A stretch of DNA of 7,352 bases from assembly GCA_934647145.1 (NCBI GenBank), contig CAKUFB010000130.1:1-7352 (forward strand), in the 5' to 3' direction. Shown piece after piece: positions 1 to 5,731 of the stretch. Under the pieces are notes generated by a model, which saw only the letters and a list, made by a program, of their open reading frames with translations, ran no database searches and had not been told where the DNA came from. Origin of the DNA: an uncultured Clostridia bacterium (lineage in GTDB: Bacteria > Bacillota > Clostridia > Christensenellales > Aristaeellaceae). The position numbers and the translations under genes were made by a program. Within the stretch, counting starts at the first letter, position 1. The number at the start of each line of letters is the position of its first letter.

Positions 1-14
1 GGGACACCGCATCT

Positions 15-37
15 GATTCTCCGCAAAACGAAGAATC
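15..37 (-). other. Repeat-borne hairpin (same in units 2 and 3)
   Basis: Read on the minus strand, GATTCT...AGAATC forms a 9-bp stem containing one G·U pair and closing on a 5-base TTTTG loop. Copies lie at 137-159 and 286-308. On the plus strand the G·U position becomes a C·A mismatch, so the fold is better in RNA read in the dnaJ direction. The right arm (GAATCC, 33-38) can instead pair with GGATTC at 62-67, and the adjoining CTTC/GAAG lengthens that second stem. Two exclusive folds are therefore possible. There is no T-run, so it is not a classical terminator. Confidence 0.6.
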
Positions 38-211
38 CTGAGGCTTCAATTTATGGCCGAAGGATTCGTCTTGGCCTTGGCGGCAGCAAGTGGGTGCAGG
101 CTCAGCCTGCCGCAGCTCTTGTGGGACACCGCATCTGATTCTCCGCAAAACGAAGAATCCTGAGGCTTCAATTTATGGCCGAAGGATTCGTCTTGGCCTC
201 GGCGGCAGCAA

Positions 212-238
212 CCGGCTCCGGGCACTGCCCGGCAGCGA
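212..238. repeat. 27-base palindromic module present only in repeat unit 2
   Basis: Compared with units 1 and 3, unit 2 carries 27 extra bases. They include a 15-base palindrome CCGGGCA-C-TGCCCGG (218-232). The module is bounded by near-identical 9-base direct repeats, CGGCAGCAA (203-211) and CGGCAGCGA (230-238). Either a small insertion duplicated its target, or the other units lost the module by recombination between the short direct repeats. A related sequence, CCGGCACTGCCCGG, sits at 381-394 just past the breakpoint of unit 3, so the unit is modular. Confidence 0.75.
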
Positions 239-421
239 GCGGGTGCAGGCTCAGCCTGCCTCAGCTCTTGTGGGACACCGCATCTGATTCTCCGCAAAAC
301 GAAGAATCCTGAGGCTTCAATTTATGGCCGAAGGATTCGTCTTGGCCTTGGCGGCAGCAAGTGGGTGCAGGCTCAGGCTGCCGGCACTGCCCGGTCAAAA
401 AGGCGGCCTCTCGATCGTTCC

Positions 422-1561
422 TTAAAATGCGTCCTTCATGCGGTCAAAGAAGGACTTTTTGCCCTCATATTCCTTGCCGGTCAGGCTGGCGTCGAACTGG
501 CGCAGCAGCTCCTTCTGCTTTTCGGTGAGCTTTCTGGGCACGTCGACCTTGAGGGTGACGTACAGGTCGCCCTTGCCGGTGCCGTTGAGCCTGGGCACGC
601 CCTGGCCCTTGATGCGCAGCACGGTTTCAGGCTGTGTGCCCTCGGCGACGGTCTGCCGGATCGGCTTGTCGAGGGTGGGCACGTCGATTTCCGCGCCCAG
701 CGCCGCCTGTGTCAGCGAGATCGGCACCTCGCAGTACAGGTCGTAGTCCTTGCGCTTGAAGAACTTGTGCGGGCGCACGGTGAAGAAGATCTGCAGGTCG
801 CCCGCCGGGCCGCCGCGCTCGCCCGCCATGCCCTGACCGGTCATCGTCATGACGCGGCCGGTGTCCACGCCCGCGGGAATCTTGACGGTGATGCGGCGAT
901 TGGCGCGAACCTTGCCGCGGCCGCTGCACTTCGGGCAGGGATCCTTGACGATCTTGCCCTCGCCGTGACAGGTGGTGCAGGGGCGCGCCACGCGGATCGA
1001 GCCCAGCATGGTGTTCTGCACGCCGAAGACCTGGCCGCTGCCCTTACAGGTGGGGCAGACGACCGGCTGCGTGCCTTCCTTCGCGCCGGTGCCCTTGCAC
1101 TCGGGGCAGGTTTCGTCGCGCGTGATGTTGAGCTCCTTGGTGCAGCCCTTGGCCGCCTCCTCGAAGGTCAGCACCATGTCGTACCTCAGGTCGTCGCCCT
1201 GCACCGGGCCGCGCGCGCGCGCCGAGCCGCCGGCCGCGCCGCCGAAGAACTCACTGAAGATGTCGCCGAACCCGCCGAAGCCCTCGAAGCCCGCGCCCGA
1301 GAAGCCGCCCGCGCCATAGCCCGCGCCGCCGCCCGCGGTCGGGTCTTCATGGCCGAACTGGTCGTAGCGCGCGCGCTTCTGGGGATCGGAGAGCACCTCG
1401 TAGGCCTCGTTGACCTCCTTGAACTTCTCCTCGGCGTCCTTATTGCCCGGGTTGACGTCCGGATGCAGCTTTTTCGCCAGCTGCCGATAGGCCTTTTTCA
1501 GAGTTGCCTCGTCGGCATTTTTGTCGACGCCCAGCACCTCGTAATAATCGCGTTTTGCCAA
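422..1561 (-). CDS. dnaJ: Chaperone protein DnaJ (Hsp40), TTG start
   Basis: Cytoplasmic co-chaperone that delivers unfolded clients to DnaK and stimulates its ATPase. From the TTG at 1561 the product is 379 residues and begins MAKRDYYEVLG, the usual family N-terminus. The J-domain spans about 1-67 with HPD at 33-35. A Gly/Phe-rich linker covers about 70-118. Four CxxCxGxG zinc-binding motifs have their cysteine pairs at 152/155, 169/172, 195/198 and 209/212. The C-terminal substrate-binding domains fill the rest. All type I DnaJ features are intact and the length is normal. An in-frame GTG at 1570 would add three residues, but it lies inside the Shine-Dalgarno sequence, so TTG is preferred. 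It is the last gene of the hrcA operon, separated from dnaK by about 135 bases. No clear intrinsic terminator follows: there is a T5 run on the minus strand at 401-397 but only a weak stem before it. Confidence 0.97.
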   Translation of the reverse strand: MAKRDYYEVLGVDKNADEATLKKAYRQLAKKLHPDVNPGNKDAEEKFKEVNEAYEVLSDPQKRARYDQFGHEDPTAGGGAGYGAGGFSGAGFEGFGGFGDIFSEFFGGAAGGSARARGPVQGDDLRYDMVLTFEEAAKGCTKELNITRDETCPECKGTGAKEGTQPVVCPTCKGSGQVFGVQNTMLGSIRVARPCTTCHGEGKIVKDPCPKCSGRGKVRANRRITVKIPAGVDTGRVMTMTGQGMAGERGGPAGDLQIFFTVRPHKFFKRKDYDLYCEVPISLTQAALGAEIDVPTLDKPIRQTVAEGTQPETVLRIKGQGVPRLNGTGKGDLYVTLKVDVPRKLTEKQKELLRQFDASLTGKEYEGKKSFFDRMKDAF

Positions 1562-1566
1562 ATGAA

Positions 1567-1574
1567 CCACCTCT
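1567..1574 (-). promoter_or_regulatory. dnaJ ribosome binding site that fixes the TTG start
   Basis: On the minus strand AGAGGTGG is followed by five bases (TTCAT) and then TTG at 1561. This spacing suits the TTG codon and excludes the GTG at 1570, which is part of the site itself. A short CGGGC/GCCCG hairpin lies just upstream. Confidence 0.8.
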
Positions 1575-1595
1575 TACGGGCAGCGCCCGGTTCCG

Positions 1596-1615
1596 CCCGC
1601 CGCGCATGCGGCAGG
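1596..1615 (-). other. GC-rich hairpin in the dnaJ leader
   Basis: The minus-strand RNA forms an 8-bp stem, CCTGCCGC with GCGGCGGG (one G·U), around an ATGC loop, about 20 bases upstream of the dnaJ ribosome binding site. On the plus strand the same stem carries one C·A mismatch and is followed directly by TTTTTT at 1616-1621, so it also resembles a weak intrinsic terminator for antisense transcripts of dnaJ. Whether either fold works in the cell is inference. Confidence 0.45.
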
Positions 1616-1652
1616 TTTTTTCTTTCCTTAATATTTCCTTTCACGCAGGAAT

Positions 1653-1674
1653 GGAGAGAGCCGAAGCCCTCTCC
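1653..1674 (-). other. dnaK-dnaJ intercistronic hairpin with UUCG tetraloop
   Basis: Starting 22 bases after the dnaK stop, the minus-strand RNA GGAGAGGGC-TTCG-GCTCTCTCC folds into a 9-bp stem (one G·U) capped by C(UUCG)G, one of the most stable RNA tetraloops. There is no U-run after it, so it is unlikely to be a full terminator. By analogy with other operons it could protect the 3' end of a processed hrcA-grpE-dnaK message and let dnaJ be expressed at a different level. That role is inferred, the fold is visible. Confidence 0.7.
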
Positions 1675-1696
1675 CCTCCTCTGCGCAATGCGTCAT

Positions 1697-3520
1697 TTAT
1701 TTCACGGTGTAGTCGCCGTGCACGGTGCCGTCGTCGTTCTCGGCGCTCTGGCCCTGCGCGCCGCCCTGAGCCTGCTGCGCCTGCTGCTGCGCGGCCGCGT
1801 AGACCTTGCCGAAGATCTCGTAGGTCTTCTGCTGGAACTGCTCCATCGCGGTCTTGATCTCGGCCGCCTTGCCGCCCTCGCGCACCTTCTTGAACTCGGC
1901 CAGCTCGCTCTCGACCGTGGCCTTATCCTCGGCGCTCAGCTTGTCGCCCAGCTCCTTGATGGTCTTCTCGGTCTGGTAGATGGCGTTGTCGGCCTGGTTG
2001 AGGGTCTCGACCTCTTCCTTGCGGGCCTTGTCCTCGGCGGCGAAGCGCTCGGCCTCGTCGCAGGCCTTCTTGATCTCTTCCTCGCTCAGGTTGCCCGAGG
2101 AGGTAATGGTGATGGCCTGCTCGTTGCCGGTGCCCAGATCCTTGGCGGAGACATGCACGATGCCGTTGGTATCGATGTCGAACTTGACCTCGATCTGCGG
2201 CACGCCGCGGGGCGCGGGCGCGATGCCGGTCAGCTGGAAGCGGCCCAGCGTCTTGTTGTAGGCGGCCATCTCACGCTCGCCCTGCAGCACGTGGACGTCC
2301 ACAGAGGTCTGTCCGTCGGCGGCGGTGGAGAAGATCTGGCTCTTGCTGGTCGGGATGGTGGTGTTGCGGTCGATCAGACGGGTGAACACGCCGCCCATGG
2401 TCTCAATGCCCAGGGACAGGGGCGTGACGTCCAGCAGCACGACGTCCTTGACCTCGCCGCCCAGCACGCCGGCCTGAATGGCCGCGCCGATGGCGACGCA
2501 CTCGTCGGGGTTGATGCCCTTGAAGGGCTCCTTGCCGGTGATGCGCTGCACGGCGGCCTGCACGGCGGGGATACGGGTGGAGCCGCCCACCAGGATCACC
2601 TTGTCGATCTGGCTGGCCGTGAGGCCCGCGTCGGACAGGCACTGGTTCATCGGGCCGACGGTCTTGTCGACCAGATCAGCGGTCAGCTCGTCGAACTTCG
2701 CGCGGGTCAGGGTGACGTCCAGGTGCTTGGGGCCGGTCGCGTCGGCGGTGATGAAGGGCAGGTTGATGTTGGTGGTCATGACGCCGGACAGGTCGATCTT
2801 GGCCTTCTCGGCGGCCTCCTTCAGGCGCTGCATGGCCATACGATCCTGCTTGAGGTCGATGCCGTTTTCCTTCTTGAACTCGCCCGCCACATAGTCGATG
2901 ATGCGGTTGTCGAAGTCGTCGCCGCCCAGGCGGTTGTTGCCCGCGGTGGCCAGCACCTCGAACACGCCGTCGCCGACCTCCATCAGGGACACGTCGAAGG
3001 TGCCGCCGCCCAGGTCGTAGACCAGAATCTTGTGGGTATCGCCTTTGTCCAGGCCGTAGGCAAGCGCCGCGGCGGTGGGCTCGTTGATGATACGCAGCAC
3101 TTCAAGACCCGCGATGCGGCCGGCGTCCTTGGTCGCCTGGCGCTGCGCGTCGGTGAAGTAGGCGGGCACGGTGATGACCGCCTGGGTCACGGGCTCGCCC
3201 AGATAGCTCTCCGCGTCGGTCTTCAGCTTCTGAAGAATCATGGCGCTGATTTCCTGAGGCGTGTAGTCGTGGCCGTCGATGGTCACCTTGTGGTCTGTGC
3301 CCATTTCGCGCTTGATGGAGATGACGGTGCGGTCGGGGTTGGCCACAGCCTGGCGCTTGGCCACCTGGCCGACCAGACGCTCGCCGTTCTTGGCGAAGGC
3401 CACCACGGAAGCAGTCGTGCGGTTGCCCTCAGCGTTCGGGATGACGACCGGCTCGCCGCCCTCCATAACCGCCACACAGGAATTCGTAGTACCCAGGTCA
3501 ATACCAATAATCTTGCTCAT
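1697..3520 (-). CDS. dnaK: Chaperone protein DnaK (Hsp70)
   Basis: ATP-driven cytoplasmic Hsp70 that binds and releases exposed hydrophobic segments, working with the DnaJ and GrpE encoded on either side. The 607 residues are full length for the short Gram-positive type. Visible landmarks are the phosphate-binding DLGTTNS (8-14), the SIKRxMG region (68-74), INEPTAAALAYG (145-156), DLGGGTFD with the conserved Thr174 (169-176), VGGSTRIP (311-318), the hydrophobic interdomain linker VLLDVTPLSLGIET (361-374), a beta-sandwich to about 480 and a helical lid. A Gln/Ala/Gly-rich tail (about 576-592) precedes the acidic end. After SIKREMG the chain goes straight to the YTPQEISAMIL segment, without the roughly 23-residue insertion seen in Gram-negative DnaK. 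This supports a Bacillota origin. The ATG at 3518-3520 has AGGAGG nine bases upstream (3535-3530). It is third in the HrcA/CIRCE-controlled operon. Confidence 0.99.
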   Translation of the reverse strand: MSKIIGIDLGTTNSCVAVMEGGEPVVIPNAEGNRTTASVVAFAKNGERLVGQVAKRQAVANPDRTVISIKREMGTDHKVTIDGHDYTPQEISAMILQKLKTDAESYLGEPVTQAVITVPAYFTDAQRQATKDAGRIAGLEVLRIINEPTAAALAYGLDKGDTHKILVYDLGGGTFDVSLMEVGDGVFEVLATAGNNRLGGDDFDNRIIDYVAGEFKKENGIDLKQDRMAMQRLKEAAEKAKIDLSGVMTTNINLPFITADATGPKHLDVTLTRAKFDELTADLVDKTVGPMNQCLSDAGLTASQIDKVILVGGSTRIPAVQAAVQRITGKEPFKGINPDECVAIGAAIQAGVLGGEVKDVVLLDVTPLSLGIETMGGVFTRLIDRNTTIPTSKSQIFSTAADGQTSVDVHVLQGEREMAAYNKTLGRFQLTGIAPAPRGVPQIEVKFDIDTNGIVHVSAKDLGTGNEQAITITSSGNLSEEEIKKACDEAERFAAEDKARKEEVETLNQADNAIYQTEKTIKELGDKLSAEDKATVESELAEFKKVREGGKAAEIKTAMEQFQQKTYEIFGKVYAAAQQQAQQAQGGAQGQSAENDDGTVHGDYTVK

Positions 3521-3613
3521 AATCTATTTCCTCCTGATCCTCTTGATCGTCGTGATAATCACTGTTTTGGTTTTTATCGGAAGGCGCCGAAGCGTTCGCC
3601 CGGCGCGAATCCT
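3521..3613 (-). other. grpE-dnaK intergenic leader with small inverted repeats
   Basis: About 93 bases separate the two genes. The minus-strand RNA can form GCGCCG/CGGCGC (3606-3601 with 3589-3584, 11-base loop). An 11-base palindrome GTGATAATCAC lies at 3552-3562. A good Shine-Dalgarno AGGAGG is at 3535-3530. I find no convincing promoter or terminator, so dnaK is most likely read from the hrcA promoter. Confidence 0.5.
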
Positions 3614-4213
3614 TCAGGACTCGGCTTCGATCTTGACCATCGCGTACCTGATCATGCGATCCTTCACGCGATAGCCCTTCTGAAGCACCTCAAGCACCGT
3701 ACCCGGCTCACCCTCGCCCTCGGCGCGCATCACCGCGTTGTGCTTGTCGGGATCGAAGCGCTCTCCCACTTCGCCCACCGGCTCGAGGCCCAGCTTGCCC
3801 ATGGTCTCGCCCATCTGCCTGAGCGTCATTTGGACGCCCAGAAGCATCGGATCCTCCTCGGGCAGGCCGGCCGCCGCGGCGATCGCCCGCTCCAGGTTAT
3901 CCACCGTGGGCAGCAGCGCCGCCAGCGTCTCGCGCACGCCGTCGTCGTAGGCGTCGGCGCGGGTGGCCGCGTTGCGCCGCTTGAAGTTCTGGTAGTCCGC
4001 CTGCGCGCGCTGAGCCATGGCCAGGTACTCGTCGCGCTGTCTGACAGCGGTTTCAAGCGCCTTCTTCCATTCCTCGGGCGTGGGCTGGGCTTCCTCCTCG
4101 GGGACGGCTTCCGTCTGAGGCTCCTCCTCCGGAAGCTGCTCGTCGGTCACCGGCTTTGTTTCCTCCGCCGGCTGCTGCTCCTTCGTTTTCTGCTCATCCT
4201 GCTTTTTTGCCAT
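3614..4213 (-). CDS. grpE: Nucleotide exchange factor GrpE
   Basis: Homodimeric co-chaperone that opens the DnaK nucleotide-binding domain and releases ADP. It is also a thermosensor in well-studied bacteria. The 199 residues start with a charged, Glu/Pro/Gln-rich disordered tail (about 1-48). A long helical dimerisation segment follows, with the family pattern RDEYLAMAQRAQADYQNFKRR (60-80), then a four-helix-bundle part. The C-terminal beta domain holds the GrpE signature from ERFDPDKHNAV (151-161) to RVKDRMIRYAMVKI (182-195). Length and motifs are normal. The ATG at 4213 lies 10 bases after the hrcA stop, and its Shine-Dalgarno AGAGGTG (4225-4219) overlaps the hrcA TAG codon, which suggests translational coupling. 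An in-frame alternative start is not needed. Confidence 0.98.
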   Translation of the reverse strand: MAKKQDEQKTKEQQPAEETKPVTDEQLPEEEPQTEAVPEEEAQPTPEEWKKALETAVRQRDEYLAMAQRAQADYQNFKRRNAATRADAYDDGVRETLAALLPTVDNLERAIAAAAGLPEEDPMLLGVQMTLRQMGETMGKLGLEPVGEVGERFDPDKHNAVMRAEGEGEPGTVLEVLQKGYRVKDRMIRYAMVKIEAES

Positions 4214-4223
4214 GATTGCACCT

Positions 4224-5255
4224 CTATTTTTTGTCCGGGCCGCCGCTCAGCAGCTTGCCGATCGCCTGGCCCATATAGTTCATGACCGAGACCACGCGCG
4301 CGTAGTCCATGCGCGTGGGGCCGATGATGCCCATCGTTCCGGCCGTGTGGTCGCCCACGCGGTAGGTGGCCGTGACGACCGAGCAGTCGGAAAATTCCGG
4401 CGTCTCGTTCTCAGGCCCGATGCGCACCGTAAATTCCACGCCGCCCGCCTGCCGAAGCAGCGGATACAGCTTTTCGCGGGATTCCAGCGCCGAGAGGAAG
4501 GACTTGGCCTTTTCCACGTCGCTGTACTCCGGGTAGGCGAGCAGGTTGCTTCGCCCGCCCACCGCCAGGGGCACCCGCGCGCCGCCCAGCTGTTTGTCCA
4601 GCTCGTCGAGCACGTCGTTCATCAGCTGCCTGTGCTCGGACAAATCCGCGTACATGTCGCTCAGCTTGCCGCGCACCTCGCTGAGCTGATGGCCCTGCAG
4701 CTGCTCGGTCAGCATCTTGCTGATGTTGTACAGGTGATCGGGCGTGAGACCCGCCGGCACGCGAATCAGCGTATCCTTGACCAGACCCGCGCTGGTCACC
4801 ACGATCATCAGCGCGTTCGTGTCGGTCACCGGCACGAACTGAATCCTGCGCACCTGCGTGTTGCCCAGCATCGGCGCGGCGACCACCGCGGTGTACCGCG
4901 TGACGTCGCTCAGAACCTGCGCGGCCTCGCGGATCACGTCCTCGACCTGACTCGCGCGCCTGTTCAGGTGCGCCTGTATGCGCTGCGTCTCCTCGGGAGA
5001 GAGCTCCCTGCGCTTCATCAGCTCGTCGACGTACAGCCGATAGGCCTTCGCGGAGGGAATGCGGCCGGCCGAGGTGTGGGGCTGCGCCAGGTATCCCAGC
5101 TCCTCCAGGTCGCTCATTTCGTTTCGAATGGTCGCGGGCGAGAAGCCCACGCCGTTCTTGCGGGAAATGGTGCGGGAGCCAACCGGCACCGCCGTCGTGA
5201 TATAGTCGTCGATAATCGCCTGCAGAATCAGAAATTTTCGATCGTCCAGCTTCAC
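4224..5255 (-). CDS. hrcA: Heat-inducible transcription repressor HrcA, GTG start
   Basis: Repressor of the class I heat-shock operons; it binds the CIRCE operator and, in studied species, needs GroEL to stay active. The 343 residues match the family length. The N-terminal winged helix-turn-helix includes SPATIRNEMSDLEELGYL (39-56), followed by QPHTSAGRIPSAKAYRLYVD (58-77). The GAF-like middle domain follows, and the C-terminal signature IGPTRMDYARVVSVMNYM is at 311-328. The GTG at 5255 is chosen because AAAGGAGG (AGGAGG at 5269-5264) sits eight bases upstream and the protein then starts MKLDDRKFLILQAIIDDYI as in relatives. The ATG at 5274 is in another frame. It is the first gene of its operon, 23 bases downstream of CIRCE, so it is autoregulated. 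Confidence 0.98.
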   Translation of the reverse strand: MKLDDRKFLILQAIIDDYITTAVPVGSRTISRKNGVGFSPATIRNEMSDLEELGYLAQPHTSAGRIPSAKAYRLYVDELMKRRELSPEETQRIQAHLNRRASQVEDVIREAAQVLSDVTRYTAVVAAPMLGNTQVRRIQFVPVTDTNALMIVVTSAGLVKDTLIRVPAGLTPDHLYNISKMLTEQLQGHQLSEVRGKLSDMYADLSEHRQLMNDVLDELDKQLGGARVPLAVGGRSNLLAYPEYSDVEKAKSFLSALESREKLYPLLRQAGGVEFTVRIGPENETPEFSDCSVVTATYRVGDHTAGTMGIIGPTRMDYARVVSVMNYMGQAIGKLLSGGPDKK

Positions 5256-5278
5256 GGGTCCCGCCTCCTTTCATGTTG

Positions 5279-5305
5279 TTAGCACTCTTACCTGTCGAGT
5301 GCTAA
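5279..5305 (-). promoter_or_regulatory. CIRCE operator (HrcA binding site)
   Basis: TTAGCACTC - 9 bases - GAGTGCTAA is a perfect match to the CIRCE consensus, with all 18 arm positions conserved. It lies just downstream of the -10 box and within the expected 5' untranslated leader of hrcA, so HrcA bound here would block initiation or early elongation. Confidence 0.98.
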
Positions 5306-5316
5306 CCAACGCTGAT

Positions 5317-5345
5317 ATCATACTGCCATCTCTACGGTTTGTCAA
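5317..5345 (-). promoter_or_regulatory. Sigma-A promoter of the hrcA operon
   Basis: Minus-strand TTGACA (5345-5340), a 17-base spacer, then TATGAT (5322-5317). The -35 box is consensus and the -10 box differs at one position. Transcription should start near 5310, a few bases before CIRCE. This arrangement of a vegetative promoter plus CIRCE is typical of class I heat-shock control. Confidence 0.92.
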
Positions 5346-5452
5346 TAGGTTTCCGCCGGTTTTCCTGTAAAATACATGTTAATTCATACCAGCCCATACA
5401 AAATCCCCGCCCGCGCCGTGAAAAGGTCTTTCTACCTATTATATGCGCGCAG

Positions 5453-5497
5453 AAAAAGCGCCCGCCGCCCTCCCGCTGACGAGAGAGCGGCGGACGC
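5453..5497 (-). terminator. Intrinsic terminator after the trmB unit
   Basis: Minus-strand GCGTCCGCCGC (5497-5487) pairs with GCGGCGGGCGC (5468-5458) in an 11-bp, almost all-GC stem with one G·U pair. An inner CTCTC/GGGAG pairing extends the stem, and TTTTT (5457-5453) follows immediately. It lies about 20 bases after the stop of the small membrane protein gene and about 110 bases before the hrcA promoter, so it insulates the heat-shock operon from read-through. Confidence 0.93.
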
Positions 5498-5515
5498 ACA
5501 GCGGCCCGGCCGGAA

Positions 5516-5728
5516 TCATTTGCCTTCCTTTCGCCCGGCGAGCCTGCGTCCCAGGTACCAGCTGACGATGGCGAGCAGCGCGAGGATGAACGTGGAGACC
5601 GCGAAGTGCGCGGCCTGCTGCTCGGGCGTGAAGAGCATGCTCTCCACGCTCCGCTCGACCACATAGAACAGCACGAAGAACAGCGCGGCGTATCCCGCGC
5701 CGGAGAAGCGTTGCTTTTGTCTGGCCAT
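5516..5728 (-). CDS. Small two-helix membrane protein of unknown function
   Basis: I do not recognise this 70-residue protein. Two hydrophobic segments are visible, about 11-25 (AGYAALFFVLFYVVE) and about 42-60 (FAVSTFILALLAIVSWYLG), joined by a short loop containing FTPEQQ. The N-terminus (ARQKQR) and C-terminus (GRRLAGRKEGK) are strongly basic, so by the positive-inside rule both ends should be cytoplasmic. The ATG at 5728 follows the trmB stop by three bases. Its Shine-Dalgarno GGAGGAGG (5744-5737) is formed by the last codons of trmB (Glu-Glu-Glu). A strong terminator follows. Tight coupling, a good ribosome binding site and a sensible hydropathy pattern support a real gene, but neighbours give no clear clue to function. 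Confidence 0.8.
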   Translation of the reverse strand: MARQKQRFSGAGYAALFFVLFYVVERSVESMLFTPEQQAAHFAVSTFILALLAIVSWYLGRRLAGRKEGK

Positions 5729-5731
5729 GGT

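Larger units (their letters stand above)
1..382. repeat. Tandem array of three long intergenic repeat units
   Basis: Three head-to-tail copies start at 1, 123 and 272, each with the same GGGACACCGC opening. Unit 1 is 122 bases, unit 2 is 149 bases, and unit 3 breaks off near 377-382. By eye units 1 and 3 are identical over their first 105 bases, which suggests recent duplication or gene conversion. Unit 2 differs by a few substitutions plus a 27-base extra module. Every unit holds a hairpin-forming inverted repeat (15-37, 137-159, 286-308). Units 1 and 2 also hold a 15-base palindrome, GCAGGCT-C-AGCCTGC (96-110, 245-259), which is altered in unit 3. The array ends about 40 bases from the dnaJ stop and may continue beyond the window edge. 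I see no convincing gene here: the 83-codon minus-strand frame over 46-297 just translates the repeat. It is probably a dispersed non-coding repeat family, but other copies cannot be checked here. Confidence 0.9.

Noticed and set aside
46..297. 83-codon minus-strand frame in the repeat array
   Set aside because: It is made only of repeat sequence, repeats its own peptide, and has no convincing ribosome binding site or family match.
1..382. CRISPR array
   Set aside because: Units are 122-149 bases with almost no variable spacers. The copies are plain tandem repeats, and no cas gene is nearby.
395..421. Intrinsic terminator directly after dnaJ
   Set aside because: A minus-strand T5 run exists at 401-397, but the preceding stem is only three to four base pairs, so I cannot support it.
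365..4285. Plus-strand open frame of 1306 codons as a real gene
   Set aside because: It is exactly antisense to dnaJ, dnaK and grpE, its product is low-complexity Leu/Ala/Gly/His/Arg-rich, and it matches no known family. The minus-strand genes are unmistakable.
4212..5282. Plus-strand frame opposite hrcA (356 codons), and a second minus frame at 4411-5274
   Set aside because: Both are shadows of hrcA. The ATG at 5274 is out of frame with the HrcA protein and gives an Arg/Gly/Ala-rich product without a family match.
5339..5373. Plus-strand promoter (TTGTCA ... TAAAAT) in the hrcA upstream region
   Set aside because: The spacer would be 23 bases, and no plus-strand gene follows.
5436..5447. 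Minus-strand TATAAT just after the terminator as a second hrcA promoter
   Set aside because: There is no recognisable -35 box at 16-18 bases upstream; that position is the terminator T-run.
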